Shown here: positions 20,022-30,215 of the stretch, piece by piece | Layout of the letters: each line of letters begins with the position of its first letter | Position numbering within the stretch: position 1 is the first letter of the stretch | Origin: an uncultured Alphaproteobacteria bacterium | GTDB lineage: Bacteria > Pseudomonadota > Alphaproteobacteria > HIMB59 | Direction: 5' to 3' | DNA length: 64,000 nucleotides | Assembly (NCBI GenBank): GCA_902515765.1 | Contig: CABXVZ010000001.1 | Span: 1 to 64,000, forward strand | Translations under genes and position numbers: made by a program | The notes under the pieces: generated by a model | What the model was told of the DNA's origin: nothing | The model's database searches: none | The model's input: only the letters and a program-made list of their open reading frames with translations

Positions 20022-20372
20022 ATGTTAATTATTGAATGTCCCTATTGTGGACTAAGAGATCAATCTGAATTTTCCAATGGTGGAGAGGCTCACGTCAAAA
20101 GACCTGATGGCTCCTCAGAAATTAGTGATAGAGAGTGGTCAGAATATGTTTTTATAAGGTCTAACACGAAAGGTATATTTTATGAGAGATGGGTTCACTC
20201 TCATGGATGTCGTAAATGGTTTAACTGTGTAAGAGACACTTCAACCGATGAAATTTTAAAAACCTATAAAATTTATGATACTAGACCAAAATTAAAAGAT
20301 TTTAAAAATCTAGTTGATACTCCCTCAGGAGAGCCTGAATTGGGATCTGGTAATTTTACGGTGAAAAAATGA
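20022..20372 (+). CDS. soxD: Sarcosine oxidase delta subunit
   Basis: MLIIECPYCGLRDQSEF...; HSHGCRKWFNCVRDT; operon position. Confidence 0.92.
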   Translation: MLIIECPYCGLRDQSEFSNGGEAHVKRPDGSSEISDREWSEYVFIRSNTKGIFYERWVHSHGCRKWFNCVRDTSTDEILKTYKIYDTRPKLKDFKNLVDTPSGEPELGSGNFTVKK

Positions 20373-23347
20373 AAGAATTAAAAACTAATAGTAGTCCTTT
20401 TGTCAACTTTAATCAAAAAATAAGCTTTTTATTTGATGGTAAAAAAATTTTTGGCTTCAAGGGGGATACAATTGCATCAGCCCTTCTTCGCAATAATATA
20501 AATTTAGTTGGTCGAAGTTTTAAATATCATCGTCCAAGAGGAATTTATACCTGTGGTATTGAGGAGCCCAACGCCCTAGTTCAAATCATAAGTGAATATT
20601 CGGAGCCAAATACAAGAGCTACTATTAAAAAAATTTATGAAGGCATGGAGGTAGAAAGTCAAAATCGTTGGCCATCTTTAGATAACGATATAGGAAGTAT
20701 TAATAGTTTATTTTCTCCTCTTTTTTCTGCAGGTTTTTATTACAAAACTTTTATGGGTCCTCATAAAAGTTTTTGGAAAAGAATATATGAACCTATAATT
20801 AGAAGAGCTGCAGGCCTTGGGAAGCCTCCTAAAGAATTTAGAGCTCTTAGCTCACACCTTCATCATAACGTTGATATTGTAATTGTAGGCGCCGGTCTCA
20901 ACGGCTTATTGGCTGCAAAATCTTTAATCAATAACAACCATGACATCTTACTTTTAGATTTTGATAATCATTTAGGTGGAATTATCAACAATTCTGCCAA
21001 AATTTCGTCAATTGATAATCAAAGCCCTCAGGAATGGGTTAAGTCAACAGTTGAAGCTATTGAAAAATCAAAAAATATTAAAATTTTAAAAAATACATTA
21101 GTGACAACTTATAACTATATAAACCACTTAATTGCTGTTGAAGATAAACATGTAGGATCCAGGCCATCTGAAAATAAAGTCAATAATATTCTCCATAAAA
21201 TAAGAACTGATCATGTAATTTTATGTAACGGACACATTGAGAGATTTTTATCTTTTCAAAATAATGATCTACCAGGGATAATGCTTGCCTCCTCTTTTGA
21301 AAAATATATTTGTCGGTATGGAACTCTCCCTTCAAAAGAACCAGTCATTTTTAGTAATAATTCAAATTCCAATAGTTTAATCTATTCAATAATTAATCAA
21401 GGTTACAAACCCAAAGCATATATTGACTCTCGATCTGGAGAAAATATAGAACCTGAATTATTTGATTTAATTAGAAAACACGACATACCTCTTTATACCA
21501 ATTCTCAAATCAAGGGTGTTTCAGGGGGGAAAAGAATAGAAAAAATTTTAATTGAAGATAGTACAGGTGGTTTAAGTGAGATACATTCAGATTTTCTCTG
21601 TGTTTCTGGTGGAATTAATCCTGATGTTCATTTATTTACTCAATCCAAGGGATTATTAGATTGGGATGAAAAAGATTTAACTTACAAACCCTCTAAACCT
21701 TTTCAACCTACCATTACACTTGGCTCAGCAAGTGGTCAATTCAATTTGGAAAAGGTAAGTGATGAGATTAATGAAAAACTTAAGATTTTTAAAAATAAAG
21801 TTTTGGATACTAAAATTGTACTCAATACTAAAGAGTCTTATCAAATTGAAAAATTATGGGAAATATCTCCTCACAAATCTTCAATATGGTCAAAATCATT
21901 TATTGATTTACAAAACGATGTGACAACTAAAGATATACGTCAGGCTATTTCAGAGGGTTTTGATCGTATTGAACACCTCAAGCGCTATACCACTAATAGT
22001 ATGGGAACTGATCAAGGTAAAATAAGTAGCATTAATGCGCTAGGTATTGTCTCAGATTTATTAGATAAGAAAGTCAATGAAGTAGGCACTACTATTTACC
22101 GACCACCCTACGCACCACTTAGTTTTGCTGCTATCGCTGGAAGAAACTCGTATGAATTTTATGATCCCGAGAGAAAATCTCCAATACATCAATGGCATAA
22201 AGACAATGGGGCTATATTTGAAGATGTTGGTCAATGGAAAAGGCCCTGGTACTTTCCGTTAAATTCCTCTGAAAGCATGCATGATGCTGTTCAAAGAGAA
22301 AGTAAAAATGTCAGAGAATTTGCTGGTGTTATTGATGGTAGCACTTTAGGTAAAATTGAGATTAAAGGAAAAGACGCCCTTAGTTTCATGAACTTAATTT
22401 ATACCAATAGCTTTTCAAAAATGAAACCTGGCTCTGCTCGATATGCACTAATGCTAGGCGAAGATGGAATGGTAAAAGATGATGGTATTATATCTAAAAT
22501 TTCAGAAGAGCATTTTATAGCGACTACTACGACTGGTGGTGCCGCAACAGTGTTAGGTTGTATGGAGGAATATGCACAAACAGAGTGGCCAAATTTAAAT
22601 GTGTATATGAATTCTATTACGGAACAATTTGCTACATTCAATATTAGTGGTCCCAAAACAAGAGAGATTATGAATAAAGTTTTTCCTGAAATAGATTTTA
22701 GCAATGATGCTTTTCCTTTTATGACATTTCAGTTTCATAATTATCATGGTATGCAGATTAGAATTCTAAGAGCAAGTTTTACAGGAGAGATGGGTTATGA
22801 AATTTATATTCCTTCTAAAAATGCTGCTAAAATTTGGGGTCAACTTCATAGCTATGGAAAAGATTTTGGCTTGATACCTTATGGAACTGAAACTATGCAC
22901 CTTTTAAGGGCTGAAAAAGGCTATATTCTAATCGGCCAAGATACTGATGGGTCTATCACACCAATTGATTTAGGTTTAAATTGGACAATTGGAAAAACAA
23001 AACAAGATTTTTTAGGTAAACGTTCCTTAACTAGAACAGATACCATTAGGACTGATAGAAAACAATTAGTGGGAATTATTCCTTCCAACAAGGAAGATCA
23101 ATTAACTGAAGGACAGCATATAATTCTAAATCAAACTATAAAGATACCGATTCCAATGTTAGGTCATATTACCTCAAGTTATCAAAGTCCAACTCTAGGA
23201 CATAGTTTTGGTTTAGCAGTTATCAAAGATGGGCACTCATTAATTGGAAAAAAAGCTTTTGCATCAACTCCCGATCAAAAAACTATTCCTATAGAAATTG
23301 TAAAACCTGTTTTTTATGATGAAGAAAACAAAAGGTTGGTTTCGTGA
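20369..23347 (+). CDS. soxA: Sarcosine oxidase alpha subunit (flavin domain plus C-terminal GcvT domain)
   Basis: GRSFKYHRPRGIYTCGIEEPNALVQI; VDIVIVGAGLNGLLAA; C-terminal aminomethyltransferase-like domain; 992 aa. Confidence 0.93.
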   Translation: MKELKTNSSPFVNFNQKISFLFDGKKIFGFKGDTIASALLRNNINLVGRSFKYHRPRGIYTCGIEEPNALVQIISEYSEPNTRATIKKIYEGMEVESQNRWPSLDNDIGSINSLFSPLFSAGFYYKTFMGPHKSFWKRIYEPIIRRAAGLGKPPKEFRALSSHLHHNVDIVIVGAGLNGLLAAKSLINNNHDILLLDFDNHLGGIINNSAKISSIDNQSPQEWVKSTVEAIEKSKNIKILKNTLVTTYNYINHLIAVEDKHVGSRPSENKVNNILHKIRTDHVILCNGHIERFLSFQNNDLPGIMLASSFEKYICRYGTLPSKEPVIFSNNSNSNSLIYSIINQGYKPKAYIDSRSGENIEPELFDLIRKHDIPLYTNSQIKGVSGGKRIEKILIEDSTGGLSEIHSDFLCVSGGINPDVHLFTQSKGLLDWDEKDLTYKPSKPFQPTITLGSASGQFNLEKVSDEINEKLKIFKNKVLDTKIVLNTKESYQIEKLWEISPHKSSIWSKSFIDLQNDVTTKDIRQAISEGFDRIEHLKRYTTNSMGTDQGKISSINALGIVSDLLDKKVNEVGTTIYRPPYAPLSFAAIAGRNSYEFYDPERKSPIHQWHKDNGAIFEDVGQWKRPWYFPLNSSESMHDAVQRESKNVREFAGVIDGSTLGKIEIKGKDALSFMNLIYTNSFSKMKPGSARYALMLGEDGMVKDDGIISKISEEHFIATTTTGGAATVLGCMEEYAQTEWPNLNVYMNSITEQFATFNISGPKTREIMNKVFPEIDFSNDAFPFMTFQFHNYHGMQIRILRASFTGEMGYEIYIPSKNAAKIWGQLHSYGKDFGLIPYGTETMHLLRAEKGYILIGQDTDGSITPIDLGLNWTIGKTKQDFLGKRSLTRTDTIRTDRKQLVGIIPSNKEDQLTEGQHIILNQTIKIPIPMLGHITSSYQSPTLGHSFGLAVIKDGHSLIGKKAFASTPDQKTIPIEIVKPVFYDEENKRLVS

Positions 23348-23865
23348 GGGAAGTTATTCGTTCTAATGAAGTTGAAATAAAAATACTTCCTTATCAACAA
23401 ATAATCATTCGAGGAAATGGCAACTCAGAATTTAACAATACTTTAAATAAGCTATTTAAGCTCCTCCCCCCAACAGATAACTTAAGAATTGTGTTAAACG
23501 AAGAAATGGTTTTATCAAAATTATCATTCGATCAATGGAATTTAATTTTTATTAAAGAAATAAAAGAGGAGAAGCTCCAGATTTTTATTGAAAAATTGAA
23601 TAAAATTTCTGGTATCCTGGCAACAAATTTCTCAGATGCCCAAATTTTTTTCCAAATAAAAGGTCAAAATACATATCCAACATTGAACAAATTAACTCAT
23701 TTTGATTTTAGAAAAAAATCTTTTAAGCCTCTTTCAGCTGCTCAAACACTTCTTGCAAGAATTGACTGTACTTTCATTAAGTTTGATGACTCCATATTAG
23801 TTAGCTGTAATAGGTCTTTTGGAGATTACCTTGAAGACCGGCTGATCGACGCAGTTAACTTTTAA
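23344..23865 (+). CDS. soxG: Sarcosine oxidase gamma subunit
   Basis: Position after soxA with ATGA-like overlap; C-terminal SAAQTLLARIDCTFIKFDDSILVSCNRSFGDYLEDRLIDA. Confidence 0.8.
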   Translation: MREVIRSNEVEIKILPYQQIIIRGNGNSEFNNTLNKLFKLLPPTDNLRIVLNEEMVLSKLSFDQWNLIFIKEIKEEKLQIFIEKLNKISGILATNFSDAQIFFQIKGQNTYPTLNKLTHFDFRKKSFKPLSAAQTLLARIDCTFIKFDDSILVSCNRSFGDYLEDRLIDAVNF

Positions 23866-23880
23866 TTACAAGTTTTCATA

Positions 23881-23910
23881 TTGACATCAATTTTTGAAAC
23901 TGATTATGTT
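23881..23910 (+). promoter_or_regulatory. Candidate sigma70-like promoter ahead of the DMGDH-like gene
   Basis: TTGACA, 18 nt, TATGTT (weak -10), then AGGAGG RBS before ATG 23934. Confidence 0.4.
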
Positions 23911-23933
23911 AACATTATAACTTAGGAGGTAGA

Positions 23934-26408
23934 ATGTCTCAAAAGGCTAGAATTATTATAGTTGGTAGTGGTATTGTAGGCGCCAGTACTGCTTATCATC
24001 TAGCTCGGCTTGGTTGGAGAGATATGTTAATCATTGACCAAGGTCCCTTATTCGAGACCGGTGGCTCAACTAGTCATGCTCCTGGTGGTGTGTTTCAAAC
24101 TAACCCCTCTCGAATGATGTGTAAATTTGCACAATATACAGTCGATCTTCTTCGTTCTCTTTCATATGAAGGCAAACCCGCCTATCACATTGTTGGCGGA
24201 ATTGAGGTTTCAAAAACTAAAGAAAGGCATGAAGACCTCTATAGAAAATTAGGCATAGCTCATAGCTATGGATTAACTGATGCAAAAATAATTTCTCCTG
24301 ATGAGGTTTTAAAAATGAGCCCCTATATTGATCCTGATAAAATTTATGGTGGGTACTATGTTCCTACAGATGGACTAGCTGCGCCCGTCAGAGCTGTTCA
24401 AGCAATGGCAAAATATGTTACTGATTTAAATGCAGGTGAATTTATAGGTAACACTCCCGTTACTGGATTTAAAGTTTCTAATAACCAAGTTCGTGGTGTT
24501 GAAACACCAAAGGGAGACTATGAGTCAGATATAGTTTTAGTTTCAACAGGTATTTGGGCACCTAAAATGGGAAGGTTAGCAAATATCTCATTACCACTAG
24601 TACCATGTGAACATCAAATGGTTTGGTTAGAGCCTTTTGAAGAACTAAAGGAATTCCAAGCTGATCACAAAGAGGCTCAAGTTCAACATGCTTTAATGCG
24701 CCACCAAGATTACAGTCTATATTTTAGACAATGGAACGATAGCTATGTTATTGGCAACTATCGTCATGAACCACGAATTTTAGAGTCTGAACAATTAAAA
24801 AAGCCTGAAGAGGCTGAAGAAATGCCATCTCTAGTTGATTTTAGGCCAGGTGATTTTGAAGGTGCGCATAAAGAGTCTAATTGGCTTTTTCCAAAGTTTG
24901 CTGAAAAAAAGATAACAAAGAAAATTAATGGTCTTTTTTCTTTTACAACAGACGGCAACCCTTTAATGGGTGAAACTTCAATTAAAGGTCTTTGGACAGC
25001 TAATGCAGTTTGGATAACACACAGTGGTGGTGTAGGAAAAGCTATGGCAGAATGGATTGCAAACGGAGAACCTGAATTAGATGTTCGTCAGGGAGACATT
25101 AATCGTTTTCATCAACATCACCATGTTAGAAAATATTTGAGAGCTCGAGGAAAACAGAATTATCGAGAAGTGTATGACATTATTCACCCACTTCAACAAA
25201 TGGAGCAGCCGCGACCTCTTAGAAGAAGTCCTTTCTATAGCAGACTTGAAGGACAAAAAGCACAATTTTTTGAAACTATGGGGTGGGAAAGACCCCAGTG
25301 GTATGAATCAAATGCAGATTTAATGAAAGGGAAAAATTTTCCACATAGAACTGGATGGGCTTCTAAATACTGGTCTCCTATTCAAGCAGCAGAACATTTA
25401 ATAACTCGCCAGACTGGAGCCCTATTCGATATTACAGGTTTTGTAAAAATTGAAATAAATGGTAAAGGTGCTCTAAAATTACTTCAAAAAGTTTGTACAA
25501 ATAATATTGATGTTCCTGTTGGAAAAGTAGTCTATAGCGTCATATCTAATATATATGGTGGTATTAAAAGTGACTTAACTATCTCTCGTTTAGAGGAAAA
25601 TAAATTTTGGGTTTTAGCTGGGGCTGGGAATGGGATGATTGATATTAACTGGCTAAGAGTGAATGCTCCGGATGATGGAAGCGTACAAATTATTGACTGG
25701 ACCTCAGCACTAGCAGGTATTGGACTATGGGGTCCAAATTCTCGATCTGTTTTAGATAAACTTTGTGAAGATGATAACGTTTCCAATGAAGGTTTTCCTT
25801 TTTTCACTATAAGAAAAATATCTATTAGCAATATTCCCTGCGTTGCAGTAAGAATTTCTTACATCGGTGAACTTGGTTGGGAAATATATACGCCAACAGA
25901 ATATGGATTATCTTTGTGGGATGAGTTAAAAGAAACTTCACGTGAATTTAATATGATATGTTCAGGTGCTGGAGCTTTTGAGTCTTTGAGATTAGAAAAA
26001 GGATATCGCTCACTTGGTTCAGACATTCATACCAATACCAACCCTTATGAATCTGGATTAGGATTTACTGTAAAGTTAAAAAAAGATGATGACTTTATTG
26101 GTAAAGAGGCATTAGCTCAAATTAAACAACAGCCAATTGAAAAAAAATTGGCATGCATGGTATTAGATGATCCAGAAGGAATGGCCTTAGGAACTGAGCC
26201 TATATACAGTGATGGTAAAGCTGTAGGCTATGTTACAAGCACTAATTACGGCTATTTTGTTGATAAGCATATAGTGTATGGGTATCTACCTAAAGATTTA
26301 TCTAATGAGGGGACTAAATTAGAATTAGAATATTTTGGGAAAAGGTATCCTTTAATAGTAACACAGGAACCTCTTCTTGATCCTGAAAATAGTAGATTAA
26401 AATCATAA
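23934..26408 (+). CDS. FAD-dependent oxidoreductase with GcvT domain (dimethylglycine/sarcosine dehydrogenase-like)
   Basis: IIIVGSGIVGASTAYHLARLG; GGSTSHAPGGVFQTN; C-terminal GcvT domain (GELGWEIYTPTEYG; GAFESLRLEKGYRSLGSDI). Confidence 0.88.
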   Translation: MSQKARIIIVGSGIVGASTAYHLARLGWRDMLIIDQGPLFETGGSTSHAPGGVFQTNPSRMMCKFAQYTVDLLRSLSYEGKPAYHIVGGIEVSKTKERHEDLYRKLGIAHSYGLTDAKIISPDEVLKMSPYIDPDKIYGGYYVPTDGLAAPVRAVQAMAKYVTDLNAGEFIGNTPVTGFKVSNNQVRGVETPKGDYESDIVLVSTGIWAPKMGRLANISLPLVPCEHQMVWLEPFEELKEFQADHKEAQVQHALMRHQDYSLYFRQWNDSYVIGNYRHEPRILESEQLKKPEEAEEMPSLVDFRPGDFEGAHKESNWLFPKFAEKKITKKINGLFSFTTDGNPLMGETSIKGLWTANAVWITHSGGVGKAMAEWIANGEPELDVRQGDINRFHQHHHVRKYLRARGKQNYREVYDIIHPLQQMEQPRPLRRSPFYSRLEGQKAQFFETMGWERPQWYESNADLMKGKNFPHRTGWASKYWSPIQAAEHLITRQTGALFDITGFVKIEINGKGALKLLQKVCTNNIDVPVGKVVYSVISNIYGGIKSDLTISRLEENKFWVLAGAGNGMIDINWLRVNAPDDGSVQIIDWTSALAGIGLWGPNSRSVLDKLCEDDNVSNEGFPFFTIRKISISNIPCVAVRISYIGELGWEIYTPTEYGLSLWDELKETSREFNMICSGAGAFESLRLEKGYRSLGSDIHTNTNPYESGLGFTVKLKKDDDFIGKEALAQIKQQPIEKKLACMVLDDPEGMALGTEPIYSDGKAVGYVTSTNYGYFVDKHIVYGYLPKDLSNEGTKLELEYFGKRYPLIVTQEPLLDPENSRLKS

Positions 26409-26429
26409 TCGCATATAGGTTTTTATAAA

Positions 26430-27311
26430 ATGAAAAAAGATAATATTATTTCTTTAATAGAAGGTTTTACAATCGAGCTAAATCCTAAAGTAAGACATAA
26501 GCTAAAATCGATTCCACTTGATAAAATGAATAATGTCTACATTACTTATCTTCCCGATGCATCTGAAAATGATATTTTAGAGACAGTAGATTTTGTATCC
26601 CAAAATAATTTAACCCCTATCACTCATCTTCCAGCAAGAACGATGAAGGATTTAGAGCATGTTAATAGTTTTTTATCTCAAATTAGAAAAAGAACTGATA
26701 GTAAAAAAATATTGGTTATAGGTGGTGGTGGAGATCAGTTTGGTGAGGTGAGATCTTCTTTTGAAATTTTAGAAGCAGGTATTTTAGGACAGCACGGTTT
26801 TGAAAATATAGGAATTGCAGGACACCCAGAGGGGTCTCCAGATATTACCCAAGAAACAATTAATGAATTTCTTTTAAAAAAGTTTGAACTATCTCAATCC
26901 CAAAATTTAAATCTAGAATTAGTAACACAATTTTTTTTTAATGCCAGACCTTTCATTAAATGGTGTACGGACCTTGTTCAAAAAAATATAAATCTCCCAG
27001 TTCGAGTTGGTTTTCCTGGGCCAGCATCTTTTAAAACTCTTTTAAATTTTGGAATGATGAGTGGTGTAGGGAATTCTCTAAATTTCCTTAAAAAGAATTC
27101 AACTAAGGTCACTGATCTATTAACTAAGACCTCTAATGATGAGATGTTATCTCAGCTAGCTGATTACTCTTTAGAAGAAAGTCCCTTGGAAGCCTTTCAT
27201 TGTTTTCCATTTGGGGGTTTTGAAAAGACTTGCCATTGGTTAAATGAGATACAAAGTGGCGAATTTACTATTGAAAATCAAAAAATAAAGCTCCACAAAA
27301 AAATATTCTAA
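26430..27311 (+). CDS. Methylenetetrahydrofolate reductase (MetF) family protein
   Basis: TIM-barrel MetF-like segments: PITHLPARTMKDLEHVN, IAGHPEGSPDI, LVTQFFFNARPFIKW, RVGFPGPASFKTLL. Confidence 0.8.
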   Translation: MKKDNIISLIEGFTIELNPKVRHKLKSIPLDKMNNVYITYLPDASENDILETVDFVSQNNLTPITHLPARTMKDLEHVNSFLSQIRKRTDSKKILVIGGGGDQFGEVRSSFEILEAGILGQHGFENIGIAGHPEGSPDITQETINEFLLKKFELSQSQNLNLELVTQFFFNARPFIKWCTDLVQKNINLPVRVGFPGPASFKTLLNFGMMSGVGNSLNFLKKNSTKVTDLLTKTSNDEMLSQLADYSLEESPLEAFHCFPFGGFEKTCHWLNEIQSGEFTIENQKIKLHKKIF

Positions 27312-27386
27312 ATCGTTACTTTTTGATTGCATCCTAAATAAAAAAAAAATATTTATGGAGTTGCTAATAGCTTTTCAGGAGGAAAT

Positions 27387-28691
27387 ATGAAGCTAACACA
27401 ACCAAGCACCGTGGATCAGTCTGATAGACTTGTTCCTTATAATTTAAGACAATCTGGACCAACACCACAACAGATGTTGATTTCTACTCGAGTAAGGAAA
27501 TCGCCTTACTGGCACTTATCAGTAGAAGCGGGATGTTGGAGATGTACTGTATATAATCGTATGTATCACCCAAGAGGTTATGTAAAACCTGAAGATGGCG
27601 GGGCTATGGTTGAATATGATGCTCTTGTTAATCATGTTACTATGTGGAATGTAGCAGTTGAAAGACAAATTAGAGTTAAAGGGCCAGATGCATTAAAGTT
27701 TACTAACTACGTAATCACTAGAGATGCTTCAAGGATTGAAGTTATGAATGGAAAATATGTAATTCTATGTAATAGCAAAGGCGGAGTTCTAAATGATCCT
27801 ATCTTGTTAAGAGTTGCAGAAGATGAGTTTTGGTTTTCTCTCTCAGACTCTGACATTATGTTTTTTTTACAAGGCGTAAATCATGATAAAAAATTTGATG
27901 TTACTATTGATGAAATAGATGCTGCACCTGTTCAAATACAGGGGCCTAAATCAGTCGACTTAATGGCAGATTTAGTTGGAGAGGCAGTAAGAAATATTCC
28001 TTACTACGGTCTTATGGAAGCAAAAGTAGGTGGAAGAGATTGTATTATTTCTCAAACTGGCTTCACTGGTGAGAAGGGCTATGAAATATATCTCAAAGAT
28101 GCAACTTTATATGCTGATGATATGTGGAATGCTGTTTTAGAAGCAGGAAAGAAACATAGCTTAAGGGTAATCGCTCCTGCACACCATAGAAGGATTGCAG
28201 CTGGAATTTTATCTTGGGGACAAGATTTAGACTCTGAAACCTATCCATTCCAATGTAACTTAGGTTATCAAGTGCCTCGAAAAAAAACAGATGACTATAT
28301 TGGTAAAGAAGCATTAGAAACCATGAGAGTCAAAATGGAAGCAGGTGATAAACCTTACAGCAATCAATTAGTAGGTTTTGTCTTAGGTGGAAAACCTATT
28401 GAAGAATATGCGCCTGATTTTTGGCTAGTTTCTGAGGATGGAACTACACCAGTTGGCTATTTAACGTCACCTTGGTATTCTCCTGAACTTGAAACAAATA
28501 TTGCAATGGGATATGTGCCCTATGAAAAAAGGCATATTGGTAATAAATTTAAATTCCACCTTCCTGATGAGTATTGTGATACCCCAAGTCAACCAGTTGA
28601 TGGTGAAATTGTAGAAATGCCATTTAGACCATCAGTTAATCCTAATGCTAGAGAAATCGCAAAATCAGCTGGCAGAGACTCAGCATTTTAA
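27387..28691 (+). CDS. GcvT-family methyltransferase, DmdA-like, substrate uncertain
   Basis: VYNRMYHPRGYV, MWNVAVERQIRVKGPDA, SLSDSDIMFFLQGV, QTGFTGEKGYEIYL; AGGAGGAA RBS. Confidence 0.75.
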   Translation: MKLTQPSTVDQSDRLVPYNLRQSGPTPQQMLISTRVRKSPYWHLSVEAGCWRCTVYNRMYHPRGYVKPEDGGAMVEYDALVNHVTMWNVAVERQIRVKGPDALKFTNYVITRDASRIEVMNGKYVILCNSKGGVLNDPILLRVAEDEFWFSLSDSDIMFFLQGVNHDKKFDVTIDEIDAAPVQIQGPKSVDLMADLVGEAVRNIPYYGLMEAKVGGRDCIISQTGFTGEKGYEIYLKDATLYADDMWNAVLEAGKKHSLRVIAPAHHRRIAAGILSWGQDLDSETYPFQCNLGYQVPRKKTDDYIGKEALETMRVKMEAGDKPYSNQLVGFVLGGKPIEEYAPDFWLVSEDGTTPVGYLTSPWYSPELETNIAMGYVPYEKRHIGNKFKFHLPDEYCDTPSQPVDGEIVEMPFRPSVNPNAREIAKSAGRDSAF

Positions 28692-28700
28692 TTATTTAAA

Positions 28701-28740
28701 ATGAAAAAAGCCCAGTTATAAATAACTGGGCTTTTTCATT
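28701..28740 (+). terminator. Strong rho-independent terminator
   Basis: GAAAAAAGCCCAGTTAT-AA-ATAACTGGGCTTTTTC hairpin with terminal T run. Confidence 0.92.
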
Positions 28741-28843
28741 AGTCTAATTTGATTTATTAAGAAGCATCTAAAAACTAGAAAAGTGATGACTAACAATTTC
28801 TTTAGCTTTGACAACTTGAATTGTTTTATTGTAGGATTTGAAT

Positions 28844-29215
28844 ATGAATTTATATATTCAAAACAATTACTCAAAATTGAATGATTTATGTGACCAGATT
28901 TTTGATTATTTTAATTTAACTATTTACGATTTAGAAAATAAATTTAATGGTCAACTTTCAATTGAAAATTTCAAAAGCAAACTTGATACATATGCTGATA
29001 AGCATTTTAAGTCTGCATTATTTGAATTTGATAATGAAATTCAAAATTTGAAATGCCATTTTCCAAATGAGCTATTTCAAATTGAAAAATTATCAGAAGA
29101 AATTAAGAATAGGTTTAATGATTTTTTAAACAGAAATATCTTAGATGTGGATATTATAACAAACTTAAAAGAAAGACTTAAAGATAATATAAATAAAATT
29201 AAAGTTATTTATTAG
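28844..29215 (+). CDS. Hypothetical protein, about 123 aa
   Basis: ORF with ATG at 28844 (the track starts at TTG 28838); predicted helical, no recognised motif. Confidence 0.5.
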   Translation: MNLYIQNNYSKLNDLCDQIFDYFNLTIYDLENKFNGQLSIENFKSKLDTYADKHFKSALFEFDNEIQNLKCHFPNELFQIEKLSEEIKNRFNDFLNRNILDVDIITNLKERLKDNINKIKVIY

Positions 29216-29251
29216 GATTATAAATTTTACAATTAATATGAGCATTAGAAG

Positions 29252-30214
29252 ATGAATATAGAATATTTTACTTCAGTTTTACTGATAGTTATTTTGTGCC
29301 TTTTGATTTTACTTTTAATAAAATTCAATAATAAAAATACGAATAAAGAAAATTATGAAATAGAAAAGATTGGCCAAAATATAGAATCTCTTCTAAACAA
29401 AACTCTTGAACAAAGTGGCTATGTTAACTCTAAAATAGATGAAATTGGAGATTTAACAAAAAAAATGACAAATGCAATGACTTCAAATATTTCGGATATG
29501 GGTCAAATGGGAGAAGTCATATTAGAAAATATCTTACAAGACTGTGGCATGACAAAAAATAGAGATTACAAAACCCAGTTTACTGATAAAAACGAAGAGG
29601 GGCAACAACTTAGACCAGATGTTGTTATTTTCTTACCAGAAAACAGAAATATTATTATCGACTCAAAAGTACCAATGAGAGATTGGTATGAATTTCAAAA
29701 CTCTAAAAATAACAATGAGAAAGAAATTCATATAAAAAGTTTCATAAGTTCAGTTAAAAATCATATAAGTTCGATAAATAAAAAAGACTATACAAATTTA
29801 CTTAATATCAACTCACCTGACTATGTATTTATATTTATGCCACATGAATTTGCATTAATAACTGCACAAAAATACGATATTTCTTTAGCAAATTTTTCTC
29901 AACAAAAACAAGTTATTATAGTAGGACCTTCTACACTAGTTATGTGCATGAAATTAGTAGAGAGCATATGGCGTTTAGAAAAACAAAATAAAAATTCAAA
30001 GGAAATTGCAGATTTAGCTGGTGGAATGTATGACCAAATTGCAAAAACTCTTAATTTACTAAATGATGCAAGCTCTTCTTTGAATAAATCTATAGATAAT
30101 ATTGATATTTCAAAAAAATATATGAAGGAAGGAAGATCAAGCCTCTATTTTAAAGTTAATAAGATGAGAGAATTAGGGGCTAAAAGCAAAATTAATATAA
30201 AAGATAATAGTTAG
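29252..30214 (+). CDS. rmuC: RmuC-family DNA recombination protein
   Basis: N-terminal TM; MGEVILENILQDCG, QLRPDVVIFLPENRNIIIDSKVPM; PHEFAL. Confidence 0.88.
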   Translation: MNIEYFTSVLLIVILCLLILLLIKFNNKNTNKENYEIEKIGQNIESLLNKTLEQSGYVNSKIDEIGDLTKKMTNAMTSNISDMGQMGEVILENILQDCGMTKNRDYKTQFTDKNEEGQQLRPDVVIFLPENRNIIIDSKVPMRDWYEFQNSKNNNEKEIHIKSFISSVKNHISSINKKDYTNLLNINSPDYVFIFMPHEFALITAQKYDISLANFSQQKQVIIVGPSTLVMCMKLVESIWRLEKQNKNSKEIADLAGGMYDQIAKTLNLLNDASSSLNKSIDNIDISKKYMKEGRSSLYFKVNKMRELGAKSKINIKDNS

Positions 30215-30215
30215 T

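Noticed and set aside
27312-27386. Possible riboswitch ahead of the DmdA-like gene
   Set aside because: Only 75 nt, A-rich, with no stable stem beyond the AGGAGGAA ribosome-binding site; no match to a SAM or glycine riboswitch core that I could recognise
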